Source of the DNA: Acetobacteraceae bacterium
Lineage (GTDB): Bacteria > Pseudomonadota > Alphaproteobacteria > Acetobacterales > Acetobacteraceae
NCBI GenBank assembly: GCA_027311485.1
Contig: DAICYU010000076.1
Span: 1-11,630 of the forward strand
Length of the DNA: 11,630 bases
Direction of reading: 5' to 3'
Part shown: positions 1 through 6,139 of the stretch, one piece after another
Layout of the letters: every line of letters starts with the position of its first letter
How positions within the stretch are numbered: the stretch's first letter is position 1
Notes under the pieces: model-generated
Told to the model about the DNA's origin: nothing
The model's database searches: none
The model's input: the letters and a program-made list of their open reading frames with translations, nothing else
Made by a program: the position numbers and the translations under genes

Positions 1-394
1 CGCTCTTGCCGGCGCGCTGGCATGCACGCCAGCCATTGCACAGCAGAAAGTGCCGGCATCCGGATCGCTGTATGCCTTCCACACTGGGCGCATCGACAAA
101 TGCCCAGGCCTCGACTGGCATATCGTGGTCCAGCCGGACCATACGCTAGAGGGTTTTGTCGGCTGGGATAACATGAGGCATATCGCGACGCTGAAAGGTA
201 CGGTGCAGAAGGACGGCACCTTCAAAATGAATGCCAAGGAGGTCGGTGGCGCGGGCCGGACCGCCGCGATCACCGGCACAGCCGCCGGGGAGTATATCTA
301 CGCGGCGATCGAAGGCTCGGGCAGCGCCTGCGACGGCAAGCTGCTGTATGTTCCTCGCGCCGTTGGCGGCGGCAGCGGCGGCGGCGGAACCTAG
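1..394 (+). CDS. Small exported protein of unknown function, 5' end outside window
   Basis: The reading frame is open from position 2 to the TAG at 392-394, so the true start lies left of the window. The first visible residues, ALAGALACTPAIAQ, look like the hydrophobic core and AxA cleavage site of a Sec signal peptide, with cleavage probably after AIA. The GTG at 50 is internal and should not be taken as the start. The mature part is about 100 residues and contains two cysteines, in DKCPGLDWH and SACDGK, that could form a disulfide. It is rich in beta-prone segments of the type GTVQKDGTFKM, and ends in a glycine/serine tail (GGGSGGGGT). Such small proteins with a CPGLDWH motif occur, as far as I recall, as hypothetical secreted proteins in alphaproteobacteria. 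I know no function. The gene runs towards the hydratase-like gene, with hairpins between them. Confidence 0.75.
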   Translation, partial: ALAGALACTPAIAQQKVPASGSLYAFHTGRIDKCPGLDWHIVVQPDHTLEGFVGWDNMRHIATLKGTVQKDGTFKMNAKEVGGAGRTAAITGTAAGEYIYAAIEGSGSACDGKLLYVPRAVGGGSGGGGT

Positions 395-559
395 CCCCGA
401 TTCGGCGCCGCAACATCACACGACCCGGCGTATAAGGCTGGCCATCGCATGTATCGGCGCACGTGCGATGGCGCGGATGCAAAGCGCAAACGCCTGCACT
501 GTTGAAGTTTTGGCGCCCCGCGCCTCTGAGCGACCAGCACCGCGCGCCCGCGCACGACC

Positions 560-586
560 GGTGACGGCATGATCGATGCCGTCACC
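560..586. terminator. Perfect 11-bp hairpin between convergent genes
   Basis: GGTGACGGCAT (560-570) is followed by a 5-base loop and the exact complement ATGCCGTCACC (576-586). It lies between the stop codon of the exported-protein gene (394) and that of the convergent hydratase-like gene (612-614). The position suits a terminator serving both strands. There is no T-run directly after it on either strand, so either termination is not of the classical intrinsic type or the hairpin is an mRNA 3'-end stabiliser. Confidence 0.5.
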
Positions 587-595
587 CGGCCCAGG

Positions 596-613
596 CCCGG
601 TCGATCGGGTTTT
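596..613 (+). terminator. Short hairpin followed by T-run (possible intrinsic terminator)
   Basis: CCCGGTCGATCGGG (596-609) is self-complementary apart from a G-T pair and is followed by TTTT (610-613). This is the shape of a small rho-independent terminator reading rightwards, away from the exported-protein gene. The T-run overlaps the TAA of the opposing hydratase-like gene. The stem is short, so confidence is modest. It may work together with the stronger hairpin at 560-586. Confidence 0.35.
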
Positions 614-1430
614 AGCGCCCGGTGAACCGCGGCGGGCGCTTTTCCATGAACGCCGTGCGGCCTTCCTTGTAGTCGGCGCTGTTGAAGCAGATCTCCACCT
701 GCCGCTGCACCGCGGCCATGTCACGCTGGCTTTCGTCCTTCAGCAATTCATTGATCGTCAGCTTGGACGCCGCCACGGACAGCGGTGCGTTGTCGGCGAT
801 GCTGCGGGCGATATCCAGCACGACGTCGTTCAGGTCATCTTCGGTCGTCTTGCGGTTGATCAGACCGATACGCTCCGCCTCAGCCGCGTCAATACGTTTG
901 GCGGTGTACAGGATCATGCGCGCATGCGCCGGGCCGACCAGATCGATCAGCCGCCGCACCGCTTCCGGGGCATAGGCGATCGACAGCCGAGCGGCCGGGA
1001 TGCCGAACTGGCTGTCGGAAGAGGCGATGCGCAGGTCGGTTGCCATCGCGATCGCCAGACCGCCGCCCATGCAGAAGCCGCGGATGCGGGCGATCACCGG
1101 CTTGGTGAAGGCATTCAGCTTGTTGCGTCCGACACCGGTGGCGCGGTCGTATTCCCGCTGCGCGTCGGCGCTGTTGCGGTTCTTTTCAAACTGGCTGATA
1201 TCCGCGCCCGAAACGAATGCCTTGTTTCCCGCGCCAGTCATCACGACGACGCTGACCGAGCTGTCGTCTTTGAATTCGTCGAGGATTTCACCCAGCCCGG
1301 TCCACATCTCCATCGACATGGCATTGCGCTTTTCGGGCTGGTTGAAGGTGATCAGGCCGATGCCGTCGTCCTTCGCGGCCAGCATCTTACCGCCGGCGAA
1401 TTCGCGGGTCACCGCGTGCTCGGGTAACAT
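612..1430 (-). CDS. Enoyl-CoA hydratase/isomerase-family (crotonase fold) protein
   Basis: A 272-residue crotonase-superfamily protein, normal length for the family. It shows the N-terminal ITFNQPEKRNAM strand (27-38), the CoA-binding/oxyanion segment SGADISQF (74-81) and the second oxyanion segment RGFCMGGGLAIAM (117-129), followed by FGIPAARLSIAY (142-153). Crotonases act on acyl-CoA thioesters by stabilising an enolate. In rat enoyl-CoA hydratase the two catalytic glutamates sit in GGGCEL and QPEI; here both positions are alanine (A126, A146). A glutamate at 156 lies in the nearby loop. The exact reaction (hydration, isomerisation, other) is therefore open. The ATG at 1430 is supported by AAAGGA (1441-1446), which lies inside the upstream gene. 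The upstream CoA-transferase stops only one base before this start, so the two are surely co-transcribed and probably translationally coupled. Confidence 0.9.
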   Translation of the reverse strand: MLPEHAVTREFAGGKMLAAKDDGIGLITFNQPEKRNAMSMEMWTGLGEILDEFKDDSSVSVVVMTGAGNKAFVSGADISQFEKNRNSADAQREYDRATGVGRNKLNAFTKPVIARIRGFCMGGGLAIAMATDLRIASSDSQFGIPAARLSIAYAPEAVRRLIDLVGPAHARMILYTAKRIDAAEAERIGLINRKTTEDDLNDVVLDIARSIADNAPLSVAASKLTINELLKDESQRDMAAVQRQVEICFNSADYKEGRTAFMEKRPPRFTGR

Positions 1431-1431
1431 A

Positions 1432-2649
1432 TCAGATAATTCCTTTCTTGCGCATATCGTTCAGCTCCGCGTCGGTGTAGCCGACACTTTTCAGGATTTC
1501 GTCATTATGTTCGCCGGCATTCGGCGTATAGGTGCGGATCTCTTTGCCAAAGCCGGAGATGTTGATTGCCGAAGCAACGACCTCCTTGTCGCCGACATAT
1601 GGGCTGTGCATCGGCGTCGCCATCTTCAGGTGCCTGACCTGCGGATCGGCGAACACCTGGTCGATGGTATTGATCGGGCCGCAGGGGATGCCGTTCGCCT
1701 CAAACAATTCGATCCAGTGATTGGACGGCTTGGTCCGGGTGATCTCGCTGATCGCCGCGTTGATCGCCTTGCGGTCCTGCGAACGCCCGACCTGCGTCTT
1801 CCACGCATCCTTTTCCAGCCAGTCCTTGCGGCCGATCGCTTCGCAGAAGCGGGTGAAGACGCGGGAGGAGCTGGCGGCGATGTTGATGTGCCCGTCACTC
1901 GTCGGGAACACACCGGTGGGAATGCCGGTGGGGTGGTCGTTGCCGGCCTGGCCAGCGACCTCGCCTTCCATCAGCCAGCGGCTGGCCTGGAAGTCCAGCA
2001 TGAAGATCTGCGCTTCCAGCAGGCTGGTGGTGACCCAGCGGCCGACCCCGGTGCGCTGGCGGTCGAACAGCGCCATCATGCAGCCCATTGCCAGCAGGTT
2101 GCCGGCGGTCAGGTCATCAACCGGGATGCCGACCCGCATCGGGCCACGCCCTGGCTCCCCGGTGATCGACATCAGGCCGCCCATGCCTTGGGCGATCTGG
2201 TCCACGCCGGCGCGGGCGCCATATGGCCCATCCTGCCCGAAGCCCGAGATACTGCCATAGACGATGCGCGGGTTCACCGCCTTCACGTCGTCATAGGACA
2301 CCTTCAGCCGGTGCTTCACATTGGCCCGCATGTTCTCCAGAATCACGTCCGCCTTCGCGGCGAGCCGCATGAACGCCGCATGCCCTTCCGGCGTTTTCAG
2401 GTTCAGCGTGATCGCACGTTTGTTGCGGTGCAGATTCTGAAAATCGAAGCCGTGACGGCGGCCGGCGACATCCTCCCCCTCCCCGGCCGGCGGCTCGATC
2501 CGGATCACGTCGGCACCCCAGTCGGCGAAGTGCCGCACGGCGGTGGGTCCGGCCCGTGCCAGCGTCAGGTCCAGGACGGTGATGCCGTTCAACGGCAGGC
2601 GGGTCTGACTGTCGGCGAGCCGAGCAGTGTCGGCCGGGCTTTCGGGCAT
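1432..2649 (-). CDS. Family III CoA-transferase (CaiB/BaiF type)
   Basis: A 405-residue protein, typical length for formyl-CoA transferase-like enzymes, which move CoA between carboxylic acids through an aspartyl-CoA thioester in an intertwined dimer. Visible family signatures are LNGITVLDLT near the N-terminus (20-29), WGADVIRIEPP (44-54), the RNKRAITLNLKTPEG block (75-89), ADVILENMR (100-108), YGSISGFGQDGPY (131-143) and PVDDLTAGN (176-184). The last includes D179, which aligns with the catalytic Asp169 of formyl-CoA transferase. The C-terminal half has the usual NGIPCGPINTIDQVFADPQV segment (319-338). The substrate cannot be read from sequence. The start ATG at 2649 has a good ribosome site, GGAAGGA, seven bases upstream (2657-2663). 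It is the first gene of the operon with the hydratase-like protein, suggesting activation of an acid followed by chemistry on its CoA ester. Confidence 0.93.
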   Translation of the reverse strand: MPESPADTARLADSQTRLPLNGITVLDLTLARAGPTAVRHFADWGADVIRIEPPAGEGEDVAGRRHGFDFQNLHRNKRAITLNLKTPEGHAAFMRLAAKADVILENMRANVKHRLKVSYDDVKAVNPRIVYGSISGFGQDGPYGARAGVDQIAQGMGGLMSITGEPGRGPMRVGIPVDDLTAGNLLAMGCMMALFDRQRTGVGRWVTTSLLEAQIFMLDFQASRWLMEGEVAGQAGNDHPTGIPTGVFPTSDGHINIAASSSRVFTRFCEAIGRKDWLEKDAWKTQVGRSQDRKAINAAISEITRTKPSNHWIELFEANGIPCGPINTIDQVFADPQVRHLKMATPMHSPYVGDKEVVASAINISGFGKEIRTYTPNAGEHNDEILKSVGYTDAELNDMRKKGII

Positions 2650-2678
2650 AGGTCTATCCTTCCAGGACGTACGGTTGG

Positions 2679-2707
2679 ATATTCGACCGGTCCCGCTGTT
2701 TGCTCAA
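2679..2707 (-). promoter_or_regulatory. Candidate sigma70 promoter for the CoA-transferase operon
   Basis: On the minus strand, TTGAGC (2707-2702) is separated by 17 bases from GAATAT (2684-2679), followed by a short leader of about 25-30 bases to the ATG at 2649. Spacing is ideal, but the -10 matches the consensus only partly, so this is a positional guess. The rest of the 274-bp gap up to the peroxidase gene (2924) holds two small GC hairpins, 2777-2792 (GGCCCG/CGGGCC) and 2793-2810 (TGCCGC/GCGGCA). Neither has a T-run; they could mark the 3' end of the peroxidase transcript. Confidence 0.3.
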
Positions 2708-2776
2708 GAGCGGTGGGCCCAAGCGGCAGGAACGGCTGCGCGGCTGCCGACCAGCGCATCGTGGCTCCACGGGCGC

Positions 2777-2810
2777 GGCCCGTCTCCGGGCCTGCCGCTG
2801 TTCGGCGGCA
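2777..2810 (-). terminator. Two adjacent GC-rich hairpins downstream of the peroxidase gene
   Basis: GGCCCG (2777-2782) pairs with CGGGCC (2787-2792) across a 4-base loop, and immediately next to it TGCCGC (2793-2798) pairs with GCGGCA (2805-2810). They lie about 110 bases past the stop of the minus-strand peroxidase gene and before the promoter region of the CoA-transferase operon. No T-run follows, so termination is only suggested by position. Confidence 0.25.
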
Positions 2811-2923
2811 CCTCCTGCGCGCCAGACCCGATTCGGTGCAGATGGACGCACCGCCAAACGTCCAGCTTGATATCGTTTGCGCGGTCGAAGGCTCCGCGCG
2901 GTTCGGCCCGCGCCGGTCGCGCG

Positions 2924-3913
2924 TTACTGCACCCGGCGCCCGAAGGAAATTACATACGCCTGCACCCGCGACGTGATCAGCGGGTCGTCCGACACCTCAA
3001 TTCCCGGTTCCAACCGATTCGGCAGCAGACGCAGAACCTGCTGCGCCTTCGCGTTATCGGCGGCCGCCTTGGTCAGTGTGATCTCCCCCAGATCCACCAA
3101 CCGGCGGTCCGCCGGCCATGGCTGGCTCGGATCGCGCGTCTGGTCACCGGGATTGGCCAACTGCGCCATCATGCGGAACTTGACTGCGCCCTGGCTCAGG
3201 CGCCGGGGCAGTTCGTCGATGAGAAAATCCGGCGGCTGTTTCGCCGCGTCACCCGTGCTCAGGTAGTCGTTGCCCGCCTCGGGGACGAAGCGAAACCGGA
3301 ACGGCTGCCGCTCACCCTTTGCGTTGACGAAAATGAACGCATCGACGCCGTTATAGGTCTCCCGCGCGAAGCTGGATGGCGTCTTCAGCGCGCTGAAGGC
3401 CTTCGGCATCTGCGGATGCGCCGCGGCGAACTGATCGGCCTGCGTCGGCTTTGGCGCCCCCGGTCCGCTGGCCTCGACAGCCTGCAGCAACGCAAGGAAC
3501 TCCTCCCCGGTGGCGACCGGGAAGAACGGCAGCGAATTGGTCACCACATCAACCGGGTCGCCGCCAGGTGGCTTGAACTCCATGGCCATGCCGTGCGGGT
3601 TCGCCGAGGGCGCTCCGTCCGGAATGGTTGGCAGGCCGGTCGAATCCGAAAACCGGACCGTGACCGGCACCGAGCCGCCCGCAAAAATGCGCGCCTTGCT
3701 GAGTTTCGCCGCCTCGGGTGTCGGCACGAACGTGCCCTCGACCACCACGCCCTTGGCGTGATTCGCGCGCAGGCCGGGATGCCGGCCCCAGAGCTTGTTC
3801 ATCTCATCGACGGTCTGGGTACCGTAGCCGGCATTCTGCGCATGGCTTGCTGCAAACGGGATGGCGGCCAAGGTCAGTGCAAGAGCGGCGGTGGGCAGTG
3901 CGGAAAGGCGCAT
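2924..3913 (-). CDS. Exported catalase-related peroxidase (SrpA-like haem protein)
   Basis: I start the gene at the ATG at 3913, giving 329 residues that open with a signal peptide (MRLSALPTAALALTLAAIPF..., AxA-type site SHA near 23-25). The frame continues open to a GTG at 3979, but that would add a hydrophilic 22-residue extension in front of the signal sequence. Neither start has a convincing ribosome site. The mature part is a compact catalase-fold domain of the single-domain catalase-related peroxidase family. It shows RANHAKG (49-55) with the distal catalytic His52, VTVRFSDSTG (84-93), NPHGMAMEF (105-113), DVVTNSLPFFPV (122-133) with the active-site Asn126, and SRVQAYVISFGRR (315-327) with Tyr320 as the expected proximal haem ligand. 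Family members decompose peroxides and oxidise small organic substrates; this one would act in the periplasm. It is about two-thirds the length of a classical catalase and is probably transcribed alone. Confidence 0.88.
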   Translation of the reverse strand: MRLSALPTAALALTLAAIPFAASHAQNAGYGTQTVDEMNKLWGRHPGLRANHAKGVVVEGTFVPTPEAAKLSKARIFAGGSVPVTVRFSDSTGLPTIPDGAPSANPHGMAMEFKPPGGDPVDVVTNSLPFFPVATGEEFLALLQAVEASGPGAPKPTQADQFAAAHPQMPKAFSALKTPSSFARETYNGVDAFIFVNAKGERQPFRFRFVPEAGNDYLSTGDAAKQPPDFLIDELPRRLSQGAVKFRMMAQLANPGDQTRDPSQPWPADRRLVDLGEITLTKAAADNAKAQQVLRLLPNRLEPGIEVSDDPLITSRVQAYVISFGRRVQ

Positions 3914-4134
3914 GGTCGGACAACCCATGTCACAAGGAAGGGATAAGCCAATCTTTACCGGTGCCTTCCGTACCACCACGCATCACGAGGACGCGAGACT
4001 GGGCATTACTCGTCAGTTGCCAGTTCTATCTTGCGAAGACACCGGATCACTCACCTCGCCGCGGCGCCCGCGACCTGCGCCAACGGCCGATGCGGCTTCG
4101 TGACCAGCGTTTCCGCATACCTGAAAAACTCGGA

Positions 4135-4560
4135 CTATTTCGCCCGGTCCTTCAGGCCGCGCAGGCCCAGATAATACCCGAACACCCCGAACCCGGCGAC
4201 CATGCCCAGGCTGACGGAGGCTACATCCGAAACCGGGCCACGCCGCACCGGATTGGAGATGTGCACCTCCACCACCGGGAACCGCACCTGGCTGATCGCC
4301 GCGATCAACGCCGGATAGCCGCGCGAAAACCCGGCCGGGTTGAACAGCGCGCCGTCGAAGCCCTGATCGTTGGCCTCGTACAACCGGTTGATGACCTCGC
4401 CTTCTATATTCGAGTGGAATATTTCGACGTCGACCTCCAGTTCACGCGCGTAGCTGCGGATGTGCTGGTTATAATCGTCCAGGGTCATAGTGCCGAAGAT
4501 CTCGGTCTGCACCTTACCGCGCATGTTCATGCCGGCGCCTTGGATAACCAGGATTCGCAT
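4135..4560 (-). CDS. Type II 3-dehydroquinate dehydratase-like protein with altered active site
   Basis: A 141-residue protein with the full-length flavodoxin-like fold of type II dehydroquinases (AroQ). The ATG at 4560 is chosen because AGGAAGGA lies ten bases upstream (4571-4578) and the family's first strand, MRILVIQGAGMNM, begins there; the open frame further upstream (to 4761) looks non-coding. Conserved blocks are EIFGTMTLDD (20-29), VEIFHSNIEGEVINRL (45-60), ALFNPAGFS (71-79) and FPVVEVHISN (94-103). Against the M. tuberculosis enzyme the substrate-binding Asn75, His101 and Ser103 are kept (N74, H100, S102). The catalytic Tyr24 is Phe22, His81 is Arg80, and the Asn of GPN is Gly10. Normal dehydroquinase activity is therefore doubtful. 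No shikimate-pathway gene is nearby; it stands alone, divergent from the membrane-protein gene. It may be a paralogue with a different substrate. Confidence 0.85.
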   Translation of the reverse strand: MRILVIQGAGMNMRGKVQTEIFGTMTLDDYNQHIRSYARELEVDVEIFHSNIEGEVINRLYEANDQGFDGALFNPAGFSRGYPALIAAISQVRFPVVEVHISNPVRRGPVSDVASVSLGMVAGFGVFGYYLGLRGLKDRAK

Positions 4561-4733
4561 CGCGCCCGTTTCCTTCCTGAAAACCGAAGCGACCGTATGC
4601 GGCGCCTGCGTAGCTGACAAGCGGTCGGCCGCGGTCCAGCCGCCGTTTTGCCGCCACGGGCGAGCCACAACACCGCGCCGGCAGAACCGCGCCAGGAACC
4701 ATCTCGGGTTGATTTCCTCGGCTGATTTTCCGG

Positions 4734-4749
4734 ATTGACCAATGTCAAT
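4734..4749. promoter_or_regulatory. Inverted repeat, possible operator in divergent intergenic region
   Basis: ATTGACCAATGTCAAT is a perfect 6-bp inverted repeat around a 4-base centre. It sits in the 254-bp region between the divergent dehydroquinase-like (start 4560) and membrane-protein (start 4815) genes, 65 bases before the latter. Each arm carries a TTGAC -35-like core, TTGACC on the plus strand and TTGACA on the minus strand. I could not find a convincing -10 at the right distance on either strand. A repressor-binding dyad overlapping promoter elements is one reading. Confidence 0.35.
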
Positions 4750-4814
4750 GCAATGCGACATCCACGCAGCTTTGCTGAAGGTATCACCGTCAAGCCAGCC
4801 GGAGGCAAGGCGCG

Positions 4815-6038
4815 ATGGACGTGCAGGAGTATCCAGGACCGACTGACCGTGCGCCTGCGCAGCAGTTTGAACCGATTTTCGAACTCGGTGGTCCGGCCTA
4901 TCGCCTGATGCAGCGTATCGGAATCATCAAAGGGAGCGGCCCAAGCATCGGCCGCCGCAGCATCGCGTTTATCGCGATCACCTGGCTTCCCCTCCTGCTC
5001 CTGTCCATCTGGCAGGGCAGTGTCATCGGACCGACACCGCGATCATCGTTCCTGCTGGATTTTGCCACCTACGCCCGCTTTTTCCTCGCGGTCCCTTTGA
5101 TCTTCGCCGCCGAGAGCGTGGTCGGCCCGCAAATCCGCCAGGCCGGCCTGCGCTTCGTTCAGTCGGATATCGTCCGGCCGGAGGACTACCCGGCGTTCGC
5201 GCGCGCAGTGGCCCGCGTCAGGCGGCGGCGGGACGCGGCCCTGCCGGAAATCCTGTTTCTGATTGGCGCGCTGATCGGTGCGTGGTTCCTTGCCATCGAG
5301 ACATGGGGCGGGCTGGACGTCGAAACCTGGCACTCGATGGCGACGGGGCAGACAGTGCGGCTCGCGCCGGCGGGGATCTGGTATTACTTCGTGGCCATAC
5401 CGCTGGTGCAGTTCTTCTCCTTCCGATGGGTCTGGCGGCTGGTGATCTGGACGCTGTTTCTGTGGGAGATGTCGCGCCTGCCGTTGAACCTGTCGGCCAC
5501 CCACGCCGACATGGCCGGCGGGCTGGGGTTCCTGGGTGTCGCACACGTCTCCTTGTCGATCTTTCCCTTCGCCGTCAGCAGCGTGTTTGCCGCCGAACTC
5601 GCGTTCCGCATTGTGTTTGAAAGCGCGGACAGCGCAGCGTTACGCTCAATGGCGCCTCTGTTGATCACCTATCTGGTTTTCATCGAGCTTGCGATCTTCG
5701 GGCCGCTGCTCGTCGTGGTCCCCCTGCTGGCCGGCATCCGGCGGCGAGGCCTCCGGGCCTACGGCATGCTGGTGCAGAGACATAATCAGTTGTTCCACGA
5801 TAAATGGATCAACGGGAACCGGCAGGCGGGCGAGCTGCCGTTGGGAAGCCCCGATATGTCGTCCCTAATCGATCTCGCCAGCAGCTTTGACATCGTCCGG
5901 CGCATGAGCGTCTTCCCGGCCGGACGACGGCAGTTGATCCAGGTGACGGTCATTGCGTGCCTGCCCGCCGTGCCGCTTGTGTTCCTGCTCCTGCCATTCG
6001 CCGAGGTGCTGAAATTGCTTGTCGGCATCATTATCTGA
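4815..6038 (+). CDS. Polytopic inner-membrane protein of unknown function
   Basis: A 407-residue protein with a clear ribosome site, GGAGG (4801-4805), nine bases before the ATG. About 45 N-terminal residues appear cytoplasmic. Hydrophobic spans follow near 49-66, 87-103, 145-161, 188-205, 241-262, 282-306 and 373-395, with arginine-rich loops such as ARVRRRRD (133-140) and GIRRRGLRAYG (307-317). A conserved-looking ATHADMAGGLGFLG segment (228-241) precedes the fifth span. The family is one I recognise only as uncharacterised membrane proteins sharing an H-x-D-x2-GGLGFL motif. The loop between the last two spans carries a charged stretch, LVQRHNQLFHDKWINGN (319-335). No enzyme or transporter signature is visible. 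It is the first gene on the plus strand after a divergent intergenic region; the next gene starts about 100 bp downstream and could be separately transcribed. Confidence 0.8.
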   Translation: MDVQEYPGPTDRAPAQQFEPIFELGGPAYRLMQRIGIIKGSGPSIGRRSIAFIAITWLPLLLLSIWQGSVIGPTPRSSFLLDFATYARFFLAVPLIFAAESVVGPQIRQAGLRFVQSDIVRPEDYPAFARAVARVRRRRDAALPEILFLIGALIGAWFLAIETWGGLDVETWHSMATGQTVRLAPAGIWYYFVAIPLVQFFSFRWVWRLVIWTLFLWEMSRLPLNLSATHADMAGGLGFLGVAHVSLSIFPFAVSSVFAAELAFRIVFESADSAALRSMAPLLITYLVFIELAIFGPLLVVVPLLAGIRRRGLRAYGMLVQRHNQLFHDKWINGNRQAGELPLGSPDMSSLIDLASSFDIVRRMSVFPAGRRQLIQVTVIACLPAVPLVFLLLPFAEVLKLLVGIII

Positions 6039-6139
6039 TCCATACGGCTGTCCGGCGGTGGTCCGGCATGTCAAGGGGATTGCCCTGCCGCGCCAGCGTG
6101 CTTACTGGGCTGATCGCAACCGACCGGACCCAGAACGCC

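Noticed and set aside
1000..2976. Long plus-strand open frame of 658 codons opposite the hydratase-like and CoA-transferase genes
   Set aside because: It is an antisense shadow typical of GC-rich DNA. The two minus-strand proteins match known families end to end with good ribosome sites; this frame encodes no recognisable domain and spans a gene boundary.
2627..3946. Plus-strand open frame of 439 codons opposite the peroxidase gene
   Set aside because: The translation is arginine-rich with no family resemblance; the minus strand encodes a complete catalase-fold protein.
3914..3979. GTG start at 3979 for the peroxidase
   Set aside because: It would place 22 mostly polar residues before a well-formed signal peptide and has no ribosome site.
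4090..4118. ATGCGG/CCGCAT hairpin just past the dehydroquinase-like gene as a terminator
   Set aside because: Only six pairs around a 17-base loop and no T-run; too weak to call. I see nothing else identifiable in 3914-4134.
4561..4761. N-terminal extension of the dehydroquinase-like gene up to an ATG at 4761
   Set aside because: The extension is Arg/Trp-rich and unlike the family, and the family's first strand begins exactly at the ATG at 4560, which has its own strong ribosome site.
5957..6139. Upstream start for the dehydrogenase, overlapping the membrane-protein gene
   Set aside because: The extra 61 residues have no MDR homology and overlap the membrane-protein coding region in another frame; the ATG at 6140 gives the normal family N-terminus.
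6039..6139. Promoter or terminator between the membrane-protein and dehydrogenase genes
   Set aside because: I found no convincing -35/-10 pair or hairpin in this 101-bp gap.
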